From contig JAPDOI010000290.1 of assembly GCA_029168955.1 (NCBI GenBank), positions 558,001-622,000 of the forward strand: a DNA stretch of 64,000 bases. The letters are read 5' to 3'. The notes below the pieces were generated by a model, which worked only from the letters and a program-made list of their open reading frames with translations, searched no databases and had not been told where the DNA came from. Both the position numbers and the translations under genes were made by a program. Source of the DNA: Aplectana chamaeleonis (taxonomy: Eukaryota > Nematoda > Chromadorea > Rhabditida > Cosmocercidae). Below are positions 1-12,966 of the stretch, piece after piece (the stretch's first letter is position 1; every line of letters starts with the position of its first letter).

Positions 1-3000
1 AGCCGCAGGCTGCACCGTCCTAATAGGCTTCAAACTGATTTCCACCCCCCGAAGTACCCGATACACGACAGATTTAGTACCACGCAGCGTCCTAATATGG
101 TTCAAACTGATTTCCACCCCAAAGTACCCGGATACACGACAGATTTAGTCCCACGCAGGGATTTCCTCCCTAAGCGACGGTGCAGCCGCAGGCTGCACCG
201 TCCTAATAGGGTTCAAACTGATTTCCACCCCGAAGTACCCGATACACGACAGATTTTGCCTCCACGCAGGGGATTTCCTCCTTCTAAGCGACGGTGCAGC
301 CGCAGGCTGCACTCTTCCTAATGGGGTTCAAACTGATTTCCACCCCCGAAATACCCGATGCACGACAGATTTAGCCTCCACGCAGGGGATTTCCTCCCTA
401 AGCGACGGTGCAGCCGCAGGCTGCACCGTCCCAATAGGGATTCAAACTGATTTCCACCCCGAAGTACCCGATCCACGACAGATTTTGCCTCCACGCAAGG
501 GATTTCCTCCCCTAAGCGACGGTGCAGCCGCAGGCTGCACCGTCCTAATGGGGTTCAAACTGATTTCCACCCCCGAAATACCCGATGCACGACAGATTTA
601 GCCTCCACGCAGGGAATTTCCTCCCCTAAGCGACGGTGCAGCCGCAGGCTGCACCGTCCTAATGGGGTTCAAACTGATTTCCACCCCCGAAATACCCGAT
701 GCACGACAGATTTAGCCTCCACGCAGGGGATTTCCTCCCCTAAGCGCCGGGGCAGCCGCAGGCTGCACCGTCCTATTAGGGTTCAAACTGATTTCCACCC
801 CGAAGTACCCGGATACACGACAGATTTTGCCTCCACACAGAGATTTCCTCCTAAGCGACGGTGCAGCCGCAGGCTGCACCGTCCTAATGGGGTTCAAACT
901 GATTTCCACCCCCGAAATACCCGATACACGACAGATTTAGCCTCCACGCAGGGGATTTCCTCCCCTAAGCGACGGTGCAGCCGCAGGCTGCACCGTCCAA
1001 ATAGGGTTCAAACTGATTTCCACCCCCGAAGTACCCGATACACGACAGATTTAGTCCCACGCAGGGGATTTCCTCCCCTAAGCGACGGTGCAGCCGCAGG
1101 CTGCACCGTCCAAATAGGGTTCAAACTGATTTCCACCCCCGAAATATCCGATACACGACAGATTTAGTCCCACGCAGCGTCCTAATAGGGTTCAAACTGA
1201 TTTCCACCCCGAACTACCGGATACACGACAGATCTGGTCCCCCGCAGGGGATTTCCTCCCCTAAGCGACGGTGCAGCCGCAGGCTGCACCGTCCTAATAG
1301 GGTTCAAACTGATTTCCACCCCCGAAGTACCCGATACACGACAGATTTAGTCCCACGCAGCGTCCTAATAGGGTTCAAACTGATTTCCACCCCCGAAATA
1401 CCCGATACACGACAGATTTAGCCTCTACGCAGGGGATTTCCTCCCCTAAGCGACGGTGCAGCCGCAGGCTGCACCGTCCTAATAGGGTTCAAACTGATTT
1501 CCACCCCCGAAATACCCGATACACGACAGATTTAGCCTCTACGCAGGGGATTTCCTCCCCTAAGCGACGGTGCAGCCGCAGGCTGCACCGTCCTAATAGG
1601 CTTCAAACTGATTTCCACCCCCGAAGTACCCGATACACGACAGATTTAGTCCCACGCAGCGTCCTAATAGGGTTCAAACTGATTTCCACCCCCAAAGTAC
1701 CCGATACACGACAGATTTAGTCCCACGCAGGGGATTTCCTCCCCTAAGCGACGGTGCAGCCGCAGGCTGCACCGTCCTAATAGGGTTCAAACTGATTTCC
1801 ACCCCCGAAGTACCCGATACACGACAGATTTTGCCTCCACGCAGGGGATTTCCTCCTCTAAGCGACGGTGCAGCCGCAGGCTGCACCGTCCTAATGGGGT
1901 TCAAACTGATTTCCACCCCCGAAATACCCGATGCACGACAGATTTAGCCTCCACGCAGGGGATTTCCTCCCCTAAGCGACGGTGCAGCCGCAGGCTGCAC
2001 CGTCCTAATAGGGTTCAAACTGATTTCCACCCCCGAAGTACCCGATACACGACAGATTTTGCCTCCACGCAGGGGATTTCCTCCCCTAAGCGACGGTGCA
2101 GCCGCAGGCTGCACCGTCCTAATGGGGTTCAAACTGATTTCCACCCCCGAAATACCCGATGCACGACAGATTTAGCCTCCACGCAGGGGATTTCCTCCCC
2201 TAAGCGACGGTGCAGCCGCAGGCTGCACCGTCCTAATAGGGTTCAAACTGATTTCCACCCCCGAAGTACCCGATACACGACAGATTTAGTCCCACGCAGG
2301 GGATTTCCTCCCCTAAGCGACGGTGCAGCCGCAGGCTGCACCGTCCTAATAGGGTTCAAACTGATTTCCACCCCCGAAGTACCCGATACACGACAGATTT
2401 AGTCCCACGCAGCGTCCTAATAGGGTTCAAACTGATTTCCACCCCCGAAGTACCCGATACACGACAGATTTAGTCCCACGCAGGGGATTTCCTCCCCTAA
2501 GCGACGGTGCAGCCGCAGGCTGCACCGTCCTAATAGGGTTCAAACTGATTTCCACCCCCGAAATACCCGATACACGACAGATTTAGCCTCTACGCAGGGG
2601 ATTTCCTCCCCTAAGCGGCGGTGGAGGCGCAGGCGGCGCCGTCCTAATAGGCTTCAAACTGATTTCCACCCCCGAAGTACCCGATACACGACAGATTTAG
2701 TCCCACGCAGCGTCCTAATATGGTTCAAACTGATTTCCACCCCAAAGTACCCGATACACGACAGATTTAGTCCCACGCAGGGATTTCCTCCTAAGCGACG
2801 GTGCAGCCGCAGGCTGCACCGTCCTAATAGGGTTCAAACTGATTTCCACCCCCGAAGTACCCGGACACACGACAGATTTTGCCTCCACGCAGGGATTTCC
2901 TCCTCTAAGCGACGGTGCAGCCGCAGGCTGCACCGTCCTAATAGGGTTCAAACTGATTTCCACCCCGAAGTACCCGATACACGACAGATTTTGCCTCCAC

Positions 3001-3477
3001 GCAGGGGATTTCCTCCCCTAGCGACGGTGCAGCCGCAGGCTGCACCGTCCTAATGGGAGTTCAAACTGATTTCCACCCCGAAATACCCGATGCACGACAG
3101 ATTTAGCCTCCACGCAGGGATTTCCTCCCCTAAGCGACGGTGCAGCCGCAGGCTGCACCGTCCTAATAGGGTTCAAACTGATTTCCACCCCGAAGTACCC
3201 GATACACGACAGATTTTGCCTCCACGCAGGGGATTTCTCCTAAGCGACGGTGCAGCCGCAGGCTGCACCGTCCTAATGGGGTTCAAACTGATTTCCACCC
3301 CCGAAATACCCGATGCACGACAGATTTAGCCTCCACGCAGGGGATTTCCTCCCCTAAGCGACGGTGCAGCCGCAGGCTGCACCGTCCTAATAGGGTTCAA
3401 ACTGATTTCCACCCCCGAAGTACCCGATACACGACAGATTTAGTCCCACGCAGGGGATTTCCTCCCCTAAGCACCGT
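1..3477. repeat. 113-bp satellite array with hairpin core
   Basis: A direct tandem array fills the first 3.5 kb and continues beyond the left edge. The spacing between successive copies of the core is 113 bp (for example 971 to 1084). About 27 cores are visible. Each full unit has two inverted repeats: GACGGTGCAGCC / GGCTGCACCGTC with a 3-nt GCA loop, and AGGGGA / TCCCCT around TTTCC. About six shorter units (near 90, 1170, 1350, 1655, 2410 and 2710) lack the same 42 bp, which removes both hairpins and leaves 71 bp. A diverged core lies at 2617-2642. The last unit is cut off near 3477. Short open frames inside the array are by-products, because 113 is not a multiple of three. Confidence 0.97.
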
Positions 3478-3985
3478 CCAAATAGGGTTAGAAATGATTT
3501 TTAGAGAGTTTCGACCTCGAAATTCACGGATAACAGCCGAAATCCTCAATGCTATTAAAATTTTCATTCTCATTAATGAATTGCGATCAGTTAGTCTTGA
3601 ATTGAGTCAGGGGGTCGTGAATTACAATATAGGCGTAGCTGGGAGCGGTGTGTGCAAGTGCATACCACGCACCACAACGCATTATTGGACGGCTATGCTG
3701 GCAATTGGTGCTGTCCGGCATTTCTCCTCCAGTCGATTTCTCGATGTTTCCTGCAATGCTTTTCGTTCTCTCCCCACTTTCATTCAATCGCTGGCTGTTC
3801 TTTTTTCTCCAAATGTTCATTATTTGTGCCCAGATTATCACGCACATCGTCATTTCATTATACCACACTAGATTTCATGAAACACCCACTCCACTTCAGA
3901 TACTGCGATGAAATGTTGGCATACATTCTTTTCTTGTTCTTCTGAACTTTTTTTTTGCGAAGCCTGTGTCCCTTAACGGTTCTAA
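3478..3985. other. Unique sequence between satellite and gene; no supported feature
   Basis: About 500 bases of moderately AT-rich sequence with several short overlapping open frames on both strands. None shows a recognisable domain or convincing splice structure. A T-rich tract ending in AAG lies at about 3949-3961, just upstream of the first ATG of the next gene. It could be a 3' splice site or trans-splice acceptor, but no clear TTTCAG is seen. Confidence 0.4.
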
Positions 3986-6134
3986 ATGAGTCCCGTACTT
4001 ATGAAAGCCAATTCTAGGATTACAACAGACTTGAGAAAAATGGAAACTCGACGAAAACACGATATTCAAGCTGCAAACAGGTTTCTCTGGGATGCTAGAA
4101 AAAGAAGAAAGACCCATTCGTCTGGTAAGATACCACTTGACTCGCTTTCAAATCACGACTTTATTGAGCGTATGGGAAACACTTATTCTGCACCGCTCTG
4201 AGTAGGAAACGCTCCCTCTGAAGAATACCGTATATTCTGTGATTTAAGGAGTCAAAAACGGAGCCTTTGTTTAGTCAAGAATGGGGAAGACATAATGCGT
4301 TCCTACTGAGATCTTCGAATACCGGAACAATTCTATTAGTGAAAAAGCAGCGCCGACACTCAAGATTCGACACGGTACGGTGGAATTTAATCGGACCCTT
4401 CCCCCCCCCCCCCGGGTTAACGAATCTCTCGTTCTCATGGAGTTCCCAGTCCTAAGACCAAACTTGCCATTGAAAAGGATAAAGGTAGTTTTGTGACAAA
4501 ATTCTTATGGAAATGACATGTGAAAAAATGCTATATACATTGTTCACATGTCGTCTGAGGTTTTTACACTTTAGTAAGAAATCTAGCGTTCTCCCGGAAA
4601 AAAATGAGCCTTTCGCCTCACTTGGAAAATAAGCGAAAACGTTCATCATTCGCAGTTTCGCTACGCCGAGAGCTGCAAACCAAGCGGTTAGAATGGGAGC
4701 ATATGGCGAGGTTTAGGGCTGGAGTCGCCGATGTCGCGGACGAGAATATAGGTGTTCCGAAGATGGATCTCACGGACTCGGCAGGTATGTTCAAAGTACG
4801 AAGTGATTGAATTCTTGCTTTCATCTGATGTCTACATAATTAACAGTATCCTTCTGGAGCGAGGGGGGGTGTCACTCACTTGAATCGACAAAAAACTTCC
4901 TGAATTTCTCCCCGAAGATTGAAATTTTGGGTTGGGTGAGATCTTGGCCTAGGGTTATGACTGCTCACGTCATCCCCTACTAGAATGGAAGAGAGTCAAG
5001 CGGAGTTGCGAAATTTCGCAACGGAGGTGGGGGGTGGGTCGCGAAAATTTTGTCCGAAAATGAAGGTTAGGAGGGAATGCAAAAATTTTGATTCGAAAAT
5101 CAAAAGTTTGCGAAAATATTCCAGAAATTCTCGATGTTTTCGGTCACCAGAAGGAAGGATCGTAGCATTGCTCAGGTTTTAAACGCTTGAGGCCGACTCT
5201 TGAACGAACTTTCGGCGTTTAGCAGTTCTAGTAATCAAATATGAACTGTCTAGAAATCGCGCCTTGAGTCGCATGTCCCGGGGCATCGCAAGAGTTTTGA
5301 ATTTTGAAAAAAAAATCTGGCTGTGGGGGGGGTCGCAGCGATTTCGAAAAATTACGCAACGCCCCGCTCGACCCTGGAACAGAATCACATTTTGAGATTG
5401 TGCGTCGTAAGTTTATCTAGATGAAACGTATCTGTAAACATTTTTTGGAAGTTTAGTGAAAAAAAAAACTACGTAAAAATTGTACCGATTCATACTTTTG
5501 AAGGTGAGTAGCGGCCTTAGCATAATAGTTATGTTGATGTTTACCTAAAGAGCCAAGCTTTTGCAGATAACTTCTCCTGTGACGAAGATCCAAGACTATT
5601 CTATCAGGAAAAATGACCAAAATGGGAAGAAAGACACTCTGGAGAACCTTCAGGACGAAATTATGTTCCAACTGATCGGTATGATTCGAATGTTCTATTA
5701 CTGCAGTAATTCAAATAACTTAATTCCTTTAGACTTCGCCGAGGATCTCTTAAGGTACGGACACGACGAACTGAAAACGGCTGTTCTAGTGAATGCGTCG
5801 AATTCAAGGTGAGCAAAACAAGAACAAGATGCTCTGTAGGGGAATCGATGTGCTGCTTTTAGATATTTACGTCCCTCGGGCGTAGTGATGAAGAACGGTG
5901 CGCGTCCTTGCAGCAGCTGTCGGCTGAGCGGGATGTCTTGAGGAACCACCTCTTCAGTGCTTTGCAGAGGGCACTGTAAGTTTGTTCATCTGTTTGTCTC
6001 ACACTATTATTTCATAGAATTCACTGCGCGATTCTCAGGGAGCATTCTCCAAGTTATCTAACCTCCATAATTACAGGCTAGATGTGCGCAGCTACACATA
6101 TGATGAGGAGTTCCATAAATGGCTTCCCATTTAG
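3986..6134 (+). CDS. Candidate spliced gene of unknown function, 7 putative exons, with three frame breaks
   Basis: I do not recognise the product. Putative exons: 3986-4124, 4575-4784, 5457-5503, 5567-5678, 5733-5808, 5863-5975 and 6077-6134 (TAG). Each internal junction has a T-rich acceptor ending in AG and a GTAAG, GTATG or GTGAG donor. The first two exons join in phase, and the last two join in phase to end in WLPI. Exon 2 is basic (KRKRSSFAVSLRRE). Later exons look helical and acidic (EDLLRYGHDELK; SLQQLSAERDVL). Taken literally, three things break it: a run of ten A in exon 3, GAAAAATGA in exon 4, and a frame change inside the sixth exon (5863-5975). Two of the three sit at A-runs, so homopolymer sequencing errors are as likely as pseudogenisation. 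The start codon is uncertain and exons further upstream are possible. Confidence 0.5.
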
Positions 6135-7154
6135 GTAGGTTACACATTTTTAGCCTCCAATATGCGTGTTAAATTTAAAATTTTCAAGCGTCTTGGGAAG
6201 CGAGCAGCTACCTCTACTGACGCGTATTGAAGAATGGTAGAAACGGCTGAAATCGATACCTGACAGTTTCCACATCTCCTGCTGTACGTAATCCTTGCCG
6301 TTGACTCTGTTGCACTTAGTTTTCTTAAATTATATCTCATCTTCCGTCCAAAGCTATGGCATAGATATTCAAGATAGTATGTAGACGTTAAAATTTTATG
6401 CTTTCGTGATTGAAAAAAAGAACGGGGTTTTTTCGATGGGTTTTCATCAAAGGGGTACTCGAAAACATGTCTTTTGAATTGTTACCGGTCTCCATTCTGT
6501 GTTGTTAGTTGAATGTATTGCTAACCCAGTTAAATCTATATATTGGTTTCTCTTTATGAAAAAATTTTGTTCCACATTGTGGTCTATGAAAATTCTTCTG
6601 TTTCCTGAACTGAAATGTATTCTTTTTTTTCTTTCCTGAATTCTTGTGAGAAGATGATTGTTGATTTTCTTTGTTTTTTCTGGTTGTGAATACAATTATC
6701 ACATATTGTTTCGTAGCAATTTATTATATTAGATTCCACTAAGTAGGCTAAAATTCTTGTTGTTGAAGTTATCTGATATAGTTGAGACGTTCGCCTTATT
6801 TGTTGTAAAAGTGATCTTGGCAGTTCCTCCTAATAAAATGAATTCAATGTTATTTTCTAGAAATTCACAACGACGTGAAGCAGTATAGCATAAGGGCAAC
6901 AAATTATTCCACTCACACTGCATTGTGAGTGAACTAGTACGATAACGCCTTAATAAGGAGCAAAATCCTGCTCCATATTCATGTAGAATCGGTTGCACCG
7001 CGTTTCGAAAACGTTTGAATAGCGGTGGAGAATCGGATGTTTGGCGGCGGGGTGTCGGCTGCACGCCGGTGCAACGTCAGTGGCCCCTCGGAGTGTCTTC
7101 GCGGCGCCACCGACATTCCCACGCCGCACAACCGGCCAGGTGTCTGAGTTGTGC
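6135..7154. other. AT-rich intergenic stretch; nothing recognised
   Basis: About 1 kb following the putative stop codon. It has poly-T tracts and short open frames without family resemblance. No strong polyadenylation signal lies directly after 6134. An AATAAAA occurs at about 6833, but it is far away. Confidence 0.4.
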
Positions 7155-7459
7155 CACTTGGTCATCTCACTCGACCACGCCCATTTTTCGGCGCCGCGAC
7201 GACTCTTCTGATATCGGAAAGAGAAAATCCTGGGTTGATGTACAAAATAGAAGGCGGTACGGAATATGGGCGTGGCCTAGTGCAATTTTATCCAAAAATT
7301 ATCCCATTTTATGCGGAAATTATTCGATTTTCTCCGAATTTTTTACTCTTCGGATAATGGTTCGCTTCAGATAATGCGTTTTTTTTCGAACTTTCGGATA
7401 TCGGCTTATCGGATATCCGGTCGGATATACGAAAAGGAATGATTCAGATACTAAGTATA
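7155..7459 (+). mobile_element. T3: right-end fragment of a TATACTT-type DNA transposon
   Basis: This segment is similar to the right end of T2 (20600-20937). Both have a block reading GACCACGCCCATTTTTC or GACCATGCCCATTATTC, then a CGGATA-rich subterminal region, and both finish GATACTAAGTATA. I found no matching left end upstream, so this is either a solo right end or a copy whose left part is too diverged. The sequence just outside (CACCACAGGCCCGACC) belongs to another dispersed repeat, seen again near 57160-57220. No protein is encoded. Confidence 0.6.
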
Positions 7460-8351
7460 CACCACAGGCCCGACCTCCTTCGCTCACCACCACGGGCCGC
7501 ACCCCCTTCCTGATTTTCAAACTTGTTTAAGGCTGAATGAATGAACGAATTTCAATCGGGTCTTCGTTCTTCACTTCATTGTCGGTGTGTCCCCTCATCC
7601 TGTTTCGCTCTCAAGCAGGGACTGCGATTGAAGAAAAGTACAGGCCTGAGACAACTCGTCCACATTTTTTTTGCTCTCTATGTACAAGCCTTTTCAAGGA
7701 GCCATATCTCCGTTCATAGGGGTCTTGGAGGATTTTGAAGATACCGTTGTAATCAGAGTAAGCTCTTCCCCAATAGAAGGTCAGAAGCCTAAAAATAATT
7801 TTTTGAATGTCCTGTGCTTTTAAAGCGAGGTAACTGGAAAATTTTTCTGAAAACCTGTGTAACAACGTTTCTTTTTTTTTATTTTTCACATCAAAAAAAT
7901 CGAGGGTCAAGGTCTAAGATTTACGATTCAAAAATCTCATTTTCACGAAGCCCTGAACCAAGCAACAACTAACGCTGAAGCATTTAATCCTCGCTTGCTC
8001 CTTCCAGAAAAGCCCATCGGCACATGATTTGTCCAACGCAAAGCAAATGTAGTCGCCCCGTTCATTCACAACACGAAAACACCTGAATCTCTGACAATAA
8101 GAAAAAAGTGCGTTACTGAATCTAAATCGCCAGTAAACCTACAACGCAACATTTGGCTGCTGGTCACCCGCGGAATCATGAATGGGAGTGACCCCGTTAG
8201 ACAGATTCGCGTCTCACTGTATTTCGCAAATGAGCACCGCTTCTTCTGCGCGCGCAACCGTTTCGCTTATACCCAGAGGCTCTGTCATGAAATGTCGTCG
8301 AGTACAGTTGTAAAGACTTTCTTACTGAATTGTATTGTACATCATAACAAG
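7460..8351. other. Dispersed repeat pieces, no gene
   Basis: 7460-7510 matches, in reverse complement, a short duplicated block at about 57160-57215 (GGTCGGGCCTGTGGTGG). 8120-8180 matches 46145-46205 in reverse complement around ACCTACAACGCAACATTTG. The rest has no recognised content. Confidence 0.5.
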
Positions 8352-8363
8352 AATGACGGTTTT
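8352..8363 (+). repeat. Target-site duplication, copy 1 (AATGACGGTTTT)
   Basis: This lies directly upstream of the 5' end (GCTGCCGAGATG) of retrotransposon A. The same 11-mer ATGACGGTTTT recurs at 27751-27761 and 31194-31204, bracketing elements A and F. Confidence 0.85.
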
Positions 8364-8914
8364 GCTGCCGAGATGTCGTACGCTCGTGCCGTGGCAGTGT
8401 GGAGGAAAGAAGACCACCTCCGTGCAAACCGACGTCAACCCCTCCGCGAAGAGGGTTTTTGTCATGAAAGAGGTGCTGGCTGGTAGCAGCTCTCCTAAAG
8501 ATTCTACTACAAATGGCCGGCGTCCAGAGGAATCTAGGACCCGCTCAGAAGTACCCATGCGCTACGTGCGGCAAGGATGTCACATGGAGGAAAACAAGCG
8601 TCCAGTGCTTCGGTTGCCAAAGGTGGGTGCATCTCTCCTGTTCGGGTCTCAGTCTGTGAGACATCACGACTATTCCTTCCGTTGTGTTCTGTGCTCTGCC
8701 CCCAGCAACTCTGATTCCTCATTCACCAACCGCCCCCTCTCTATTGTACATATCAACCTCAACGGCCCTAGAGCCAAGCTGTCTGAACTCTCTCTTTTCG
8801 CACGTACTCATCATCCTGATATCATTATGGTTCAGGAAACCGAGCTGTCTCCTTCCGCTAACGCTCGTCACCCTAACACTCCTGGCTCTTTAGTCTCTTT
8901 TCAATACTTCTTAC

Positions 8915-9820
8915 CATGCTCCAAGGTCATCTCTCGGCGGAGGAGTTTCTACATTCGTTCTATCCTCACTTCCCTCACACCTCATTCCCAGCACCCCCAC
9001 GGACGGTACTCTCGAGTACCTCCCAATCCATCTCCCCCTAAAAACACCCCTTTCTCTTTTCAACATATACATTCCACCTACAACTTCATGCCCTTCTTCT
9101 TACAATCCTATCCCACTTCTCAAGCAGCTGAGCGACTGCTCCCTCTCATCCTCGGTCGTTTTCGCGGGTGATTTCAACGCTCACACCTTTTGCTCGCCTC
9201 TCGGTCCTGATGTTAGAGGAAATGACGTCGAAGAATGGGCAGATGAGTGCGACCTGGTCATTTTAAACGATGATAAGCCCACTCGTCTCCCTGCCAACGG
9301 CCGATCTTCTAGCCCAGACATATCTCTTGTCTCCTCCAACCTTTCTAGCTGCTGCTCATGGTCTACCTCGACTACTCTGCCAAGTGACCACGTTCCTGTA
9401 TTTGTCCACATCGATCTATCCAATTCTCTCGCTCCCTTTTCTGGTGTTCGCCAACGTTCTTATCTTAATTTAGGCCGAGCAGACTGGCGCCTGTTCAGTG
9501 AAGTTGCGCTTCTCCTATCGGCAGATTACCCGTGGAATGGAAGCGTGCACCAGAAAGAGTGCCATCTATCTGACGTAATCCGCAAGGCCATGAATGCGGC
9601 TATTCCTATCAGTCGCGTCAAGACGTTCTATCCAAATGTCAACGCAGACATCCTCGACAAAATTAGAACGAGAGATGCGAGAAGAGCGGTTAATCATCTG
9701 GACCCCGTGGTTGCTGAGCTTGACAGTGAGATCAAAAAGGATTTGGACAGACACAAGAAAGAAGAGTGGGAGAAGTTCACCGGACAGATGGACTTTAAGA
9801 CGAACCGTGCAGCTACTTGA
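8915..9820 (+). pseudogene. E1 endonuclease domain remnant
   Basis: This is the APE-type endonuclease part of the E1 polyprotein. It would nick target DNA for target-primed reverse transcription. The GDFNAH motif is near 9166 and SDHVPVF near 9385. The frame is broken: the N-terminal part lies in a different frame from that carrying the later motifs, and the frame closes at 9818-9820 with TGA, where sister copies have TGG (Trp). Confidence 0.75.
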
Positions 9821-9929
9821 AAGGTTTTACGGAAGCTTTCGGGTAAAAGCTCACCCGCCACCGTCTCCACAATCGAATTCGACAACGGCGCATTCAAATC
9901 AGGAAAGGAAGCCGCTTATGCGCTCGGGA

Positions 9930-11790
9930 AAAGTTTTTTTCATCACCAGTGCTAAACGAGGTCCGCAGAATAGAGTGACTGTAAGAGAGCTGTGCCGCCT
10001 CCCGCTTATGAGCACGGCCGAAGCGCTTACTACGACGCAAGTTGAGATGATTATAAAGGAAATGCGGAACTCTAGAGTTATTGGTCCTGATGGGATATGT
10101 CCTGCTGTCTTGAAGAAGATACCCACTGACCTACTACCGCCTCTCACTGATGTGATAGACACCTCGTTCAGGTCGTGTACTATCCCGCAGAATTGGAGGA
10201 CGGCAAACGTCGTGCCGCTGCCCAAGTCTGGCAAACCCCAAGCTTCAGTCAAGGGGTATCGTCCCATTAGTTTGCTGTCCCCTTTTGCTAAAGTAGCTGA
10301 AAAGCTGATTGCAAGGACCTGGCTAAGCATAACGAGAGACAGGTGTTTCAGCATGGATTCAGAAAAATGCATTCCACCACGACAGCTTTGTTAGAAATTA
10401 CTAGCTATGCAATTGATGGTTTCAACGCCTATAAGCCGCAGAGAACTGTAGCAGTTGCCTTGGATCTCACCAAGGCCTTCGACACAGTGAATCTTGGCAT
10501 CCTATCAAACAACTTACTGGAGTCATCAATCCCGCCATGGCAAAAGCGCTGGATAGCTGCATTCACTAAGGGAAGACGGGTTAGAGTGATGTTCCAGAAT
10601 CATGTCTCAAACAGCATTCCGATTGCAGCTAGAGTCCCACAGGGCGGCGTATTGTCGCCTGCTCTCTTCAGTCTGTACCTCGAAGATATGCCCGCCCCTC
10701 CCCAAGATATCAAGGTGGTCGTTTACGCTGATGATATGACTGTCTTGTGTCGTGATCGGGACATAAATGTGGCTGCCGCTAAGATTAACGGGTACTTGAC
10801 CACACTGAAAAGCTTCTTCGACCGCAAAATGCTGAAGATCTCAGCGTCAAAGTCATCGGTATCTGTACTCACAACGGACCCATCTGAACACAGCGCACAT
10901 CCGTATGTCGTATGGAATGGAGATCGTTTGCCTGCCGCCCGCTTCCCAAAACTTCTCGGACTCATGCTCGATCCATCGCTCAAGTTCCATAAGAACACGG
11001 AACAGAAGCAGGCTATCGTTAAAGCGAAGCTTAACGTGCTTAGAGCCCTGGGCGGTACAACATGGGGTAAAAGCAAAGAAACCATTATTACAACGTATAA
11101 GGCGATTCTCCAGCCTGCACTAGAATACGGCGCACCAGTCTGGCAGCATCTAGTTTCGGACTCCTCTTGGACTAAGATGCAACGCATACAAAATGCGGCT
11201 CTTCGAATCGCCACCGGATGTGAAAGAAGTTCCCCGGTCGATCACTTGCATGCTGAGACCCGCTTATTACCAGTAAGGGAGCACTGTGAGCTCCAGGCCC
11301 AGCAATTTTTCATCAACATTGTCAAACAACCAAATCACCCCTCTTGGAGAGTGCTTAACGCCGTCAGAGAAAGAAAGATCAAAAAGCCATTCGCCGATGC
11401 TCCCAGCAAAGTCAATCTGCAAAGATGGCACGACTCACAGCAAGAACGATTCCGTCTATTGCGCGAGGAGCATACTCAGTTCGTGCGGTGCCATCTGGAA
11501 AAGGCGGTCATTAATCCCATATTGGGGTAGTGCCGCCCCAAGTCTGCACATCCGAGGCTCAACTCGGGAGAAGGGCCAGGTGCACCCTGGCATCGCTGCG
11601 CTGTGGTCATTCTACCAAGCTTATGTCCTACGCCAGCAAAATAGACAGCAGCAAATCAGATGTCTGCCCGGACTGCGGCTGCCTCGGCCATGACACTGCA
11701 CATCTCTTCAAATGTCCGGAGAGACCCACCACGCTGACCGTAATGGACTTATGGACGAATCCGTTACTGGTCGCCCAGTTCAACCTATGA
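9930..11790 (+). pseudogene. E1 reverse transcriptase and zinc-binding tail remnant
   Basis: RT fingers and palm are seen from VRELCRLPLM (near 9985) through IGPDGICPAVLKK and GYRPISLLSPFAKVAEKL. A frame change near 10318 leads into a 395-aa frame (10343-11530) with LDLTKAFDTV, VPQGGVLSP and the catalytic YADDMTVL. A further change near 11530 leads into the cysteine-rich tail (CPDCGCLGHDTAHLFKC, to 11790). The palm motif has AARVPQGG, where sister copies have AAGVPQGG. At least three breaks make it non-functional. Confidence 0.85.
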
Positions 11791-12966
11791 CAAAACCCTC
11801 AATGTGGCTGCAAAGAAGAAGAAGACACTCCTGGCTACACTGCCTATCATGCTCCAAGGTCATCTCTCGGCGGAGGAGTTTCTACTTTCGTATTATCAAA
11901 TATACCCTCTCATCTCATACCAAACACCCCCAAGGACCGTACTGTCGAGTACCTACCTATCCATCTCCCTCTTAAAACACCCATATCTCTTTTTAACATA
12001 TATATCCCTCCTGCCACATCCTGTCCCCAATCTTACGACCCTACTCCCTCACTCAAGCAGTTGTGCGACTGCTCCCTTTCACCCTCTGTTGTCTTTGCAG
12101 GCGATTTTAATGCTCATACATTCTGCTCATCGCTTGACACTGACGCTAGAGGAGAAGACGTCGAACAATGGGCGGAGGAGTGCGATCTGGTCATCCTCGA
12201 CGATGATCGGCCCACTCGTCTCCCGACCAACGGCCGATCCTCTAGTCCAGACATTTCTCTTGCATCCTCTAATCTATCTAGCACCTGCTCTTGGTTGACC
12301 ACTACAACTATGTCCAGTAATCATATCCCCATCTTTGTCCATATCGATCTCTCTAATTCTCTTGCTCCTTATTCAGGTATCCGTAAAAGATCTTATCTTA
12401 ATCTTTGCCTTGCAGACTGACGCTTGTTCAGGGAGGTTGCACTTCGCCATGTGGCTGAGTACCCATGGAATGGAATCGTGCACCAGAAAGAACGTCACTT
12501 GACCGACGCGATTCGCAAGGCCATGAAAGCAGCCACTCCGGAGGGCCGAGTTAAGACCTTCTTTCCCAATGTCACCAGGGAAACCTTGGAGAAGATAAGG
12601 ACAAAGGATGCAAAGAGAGTCGCAGATCACCTGGATCCGACAATTGCTGAGCTGGATAGCGAGATTAAGCGAGATCTGACAAGCACAGGAAGGAGAGTTG
12701 GGAGAAATTCACGGAGAAGATGAATTTCAAGAGTGACGGAGCATCAACTTGGAAAGTTCTAAAGAAGATCTCAGGCAAGAACACCTCCACCAACTATTCT
12801 ACGATCGAGTTCGAGAATGGAGTCTTCAAATCGGGAAAGGAGGCTGCGACTGCTCTCGGAAAGAATTTTTTCCCATAACTCAGGCTAAGAGAGGGAAACA
12901 GAATCGAGTGACTGTAAGAGAGCTCTGTAAGTCTGCCGAGATGTCGTACGTTCGTGCCGTGGCAGT

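Larger units (their letters stand above)
8888..11824 (+). mobile_element. Retrotransposon E1, 5'-truncated, inserted in A
   Basis: A 2.94-kb copy of the same family, starting inside the endonuclease region. It is flanked by the 12-bp duplication ACACTCCTGGCT (8876-8887 and 11825-11836), which is A's own coding sequence. The first about 26 bases (8888-8914) do not align to the family and may be filler from the 5' junction. The 3' end is the usual GGCTGCAAAGAAGAAGAAG tail. Confidence 0.88.

Noticed and set aside
97..3329. Many small open frames with a repeated peptide (ISLNPIRTVQPAAAPSLR and similar)
   Set aside because: They fall inside the 113-bp satellite, appear on both strands and change frame each unit; best explained by the repeat.
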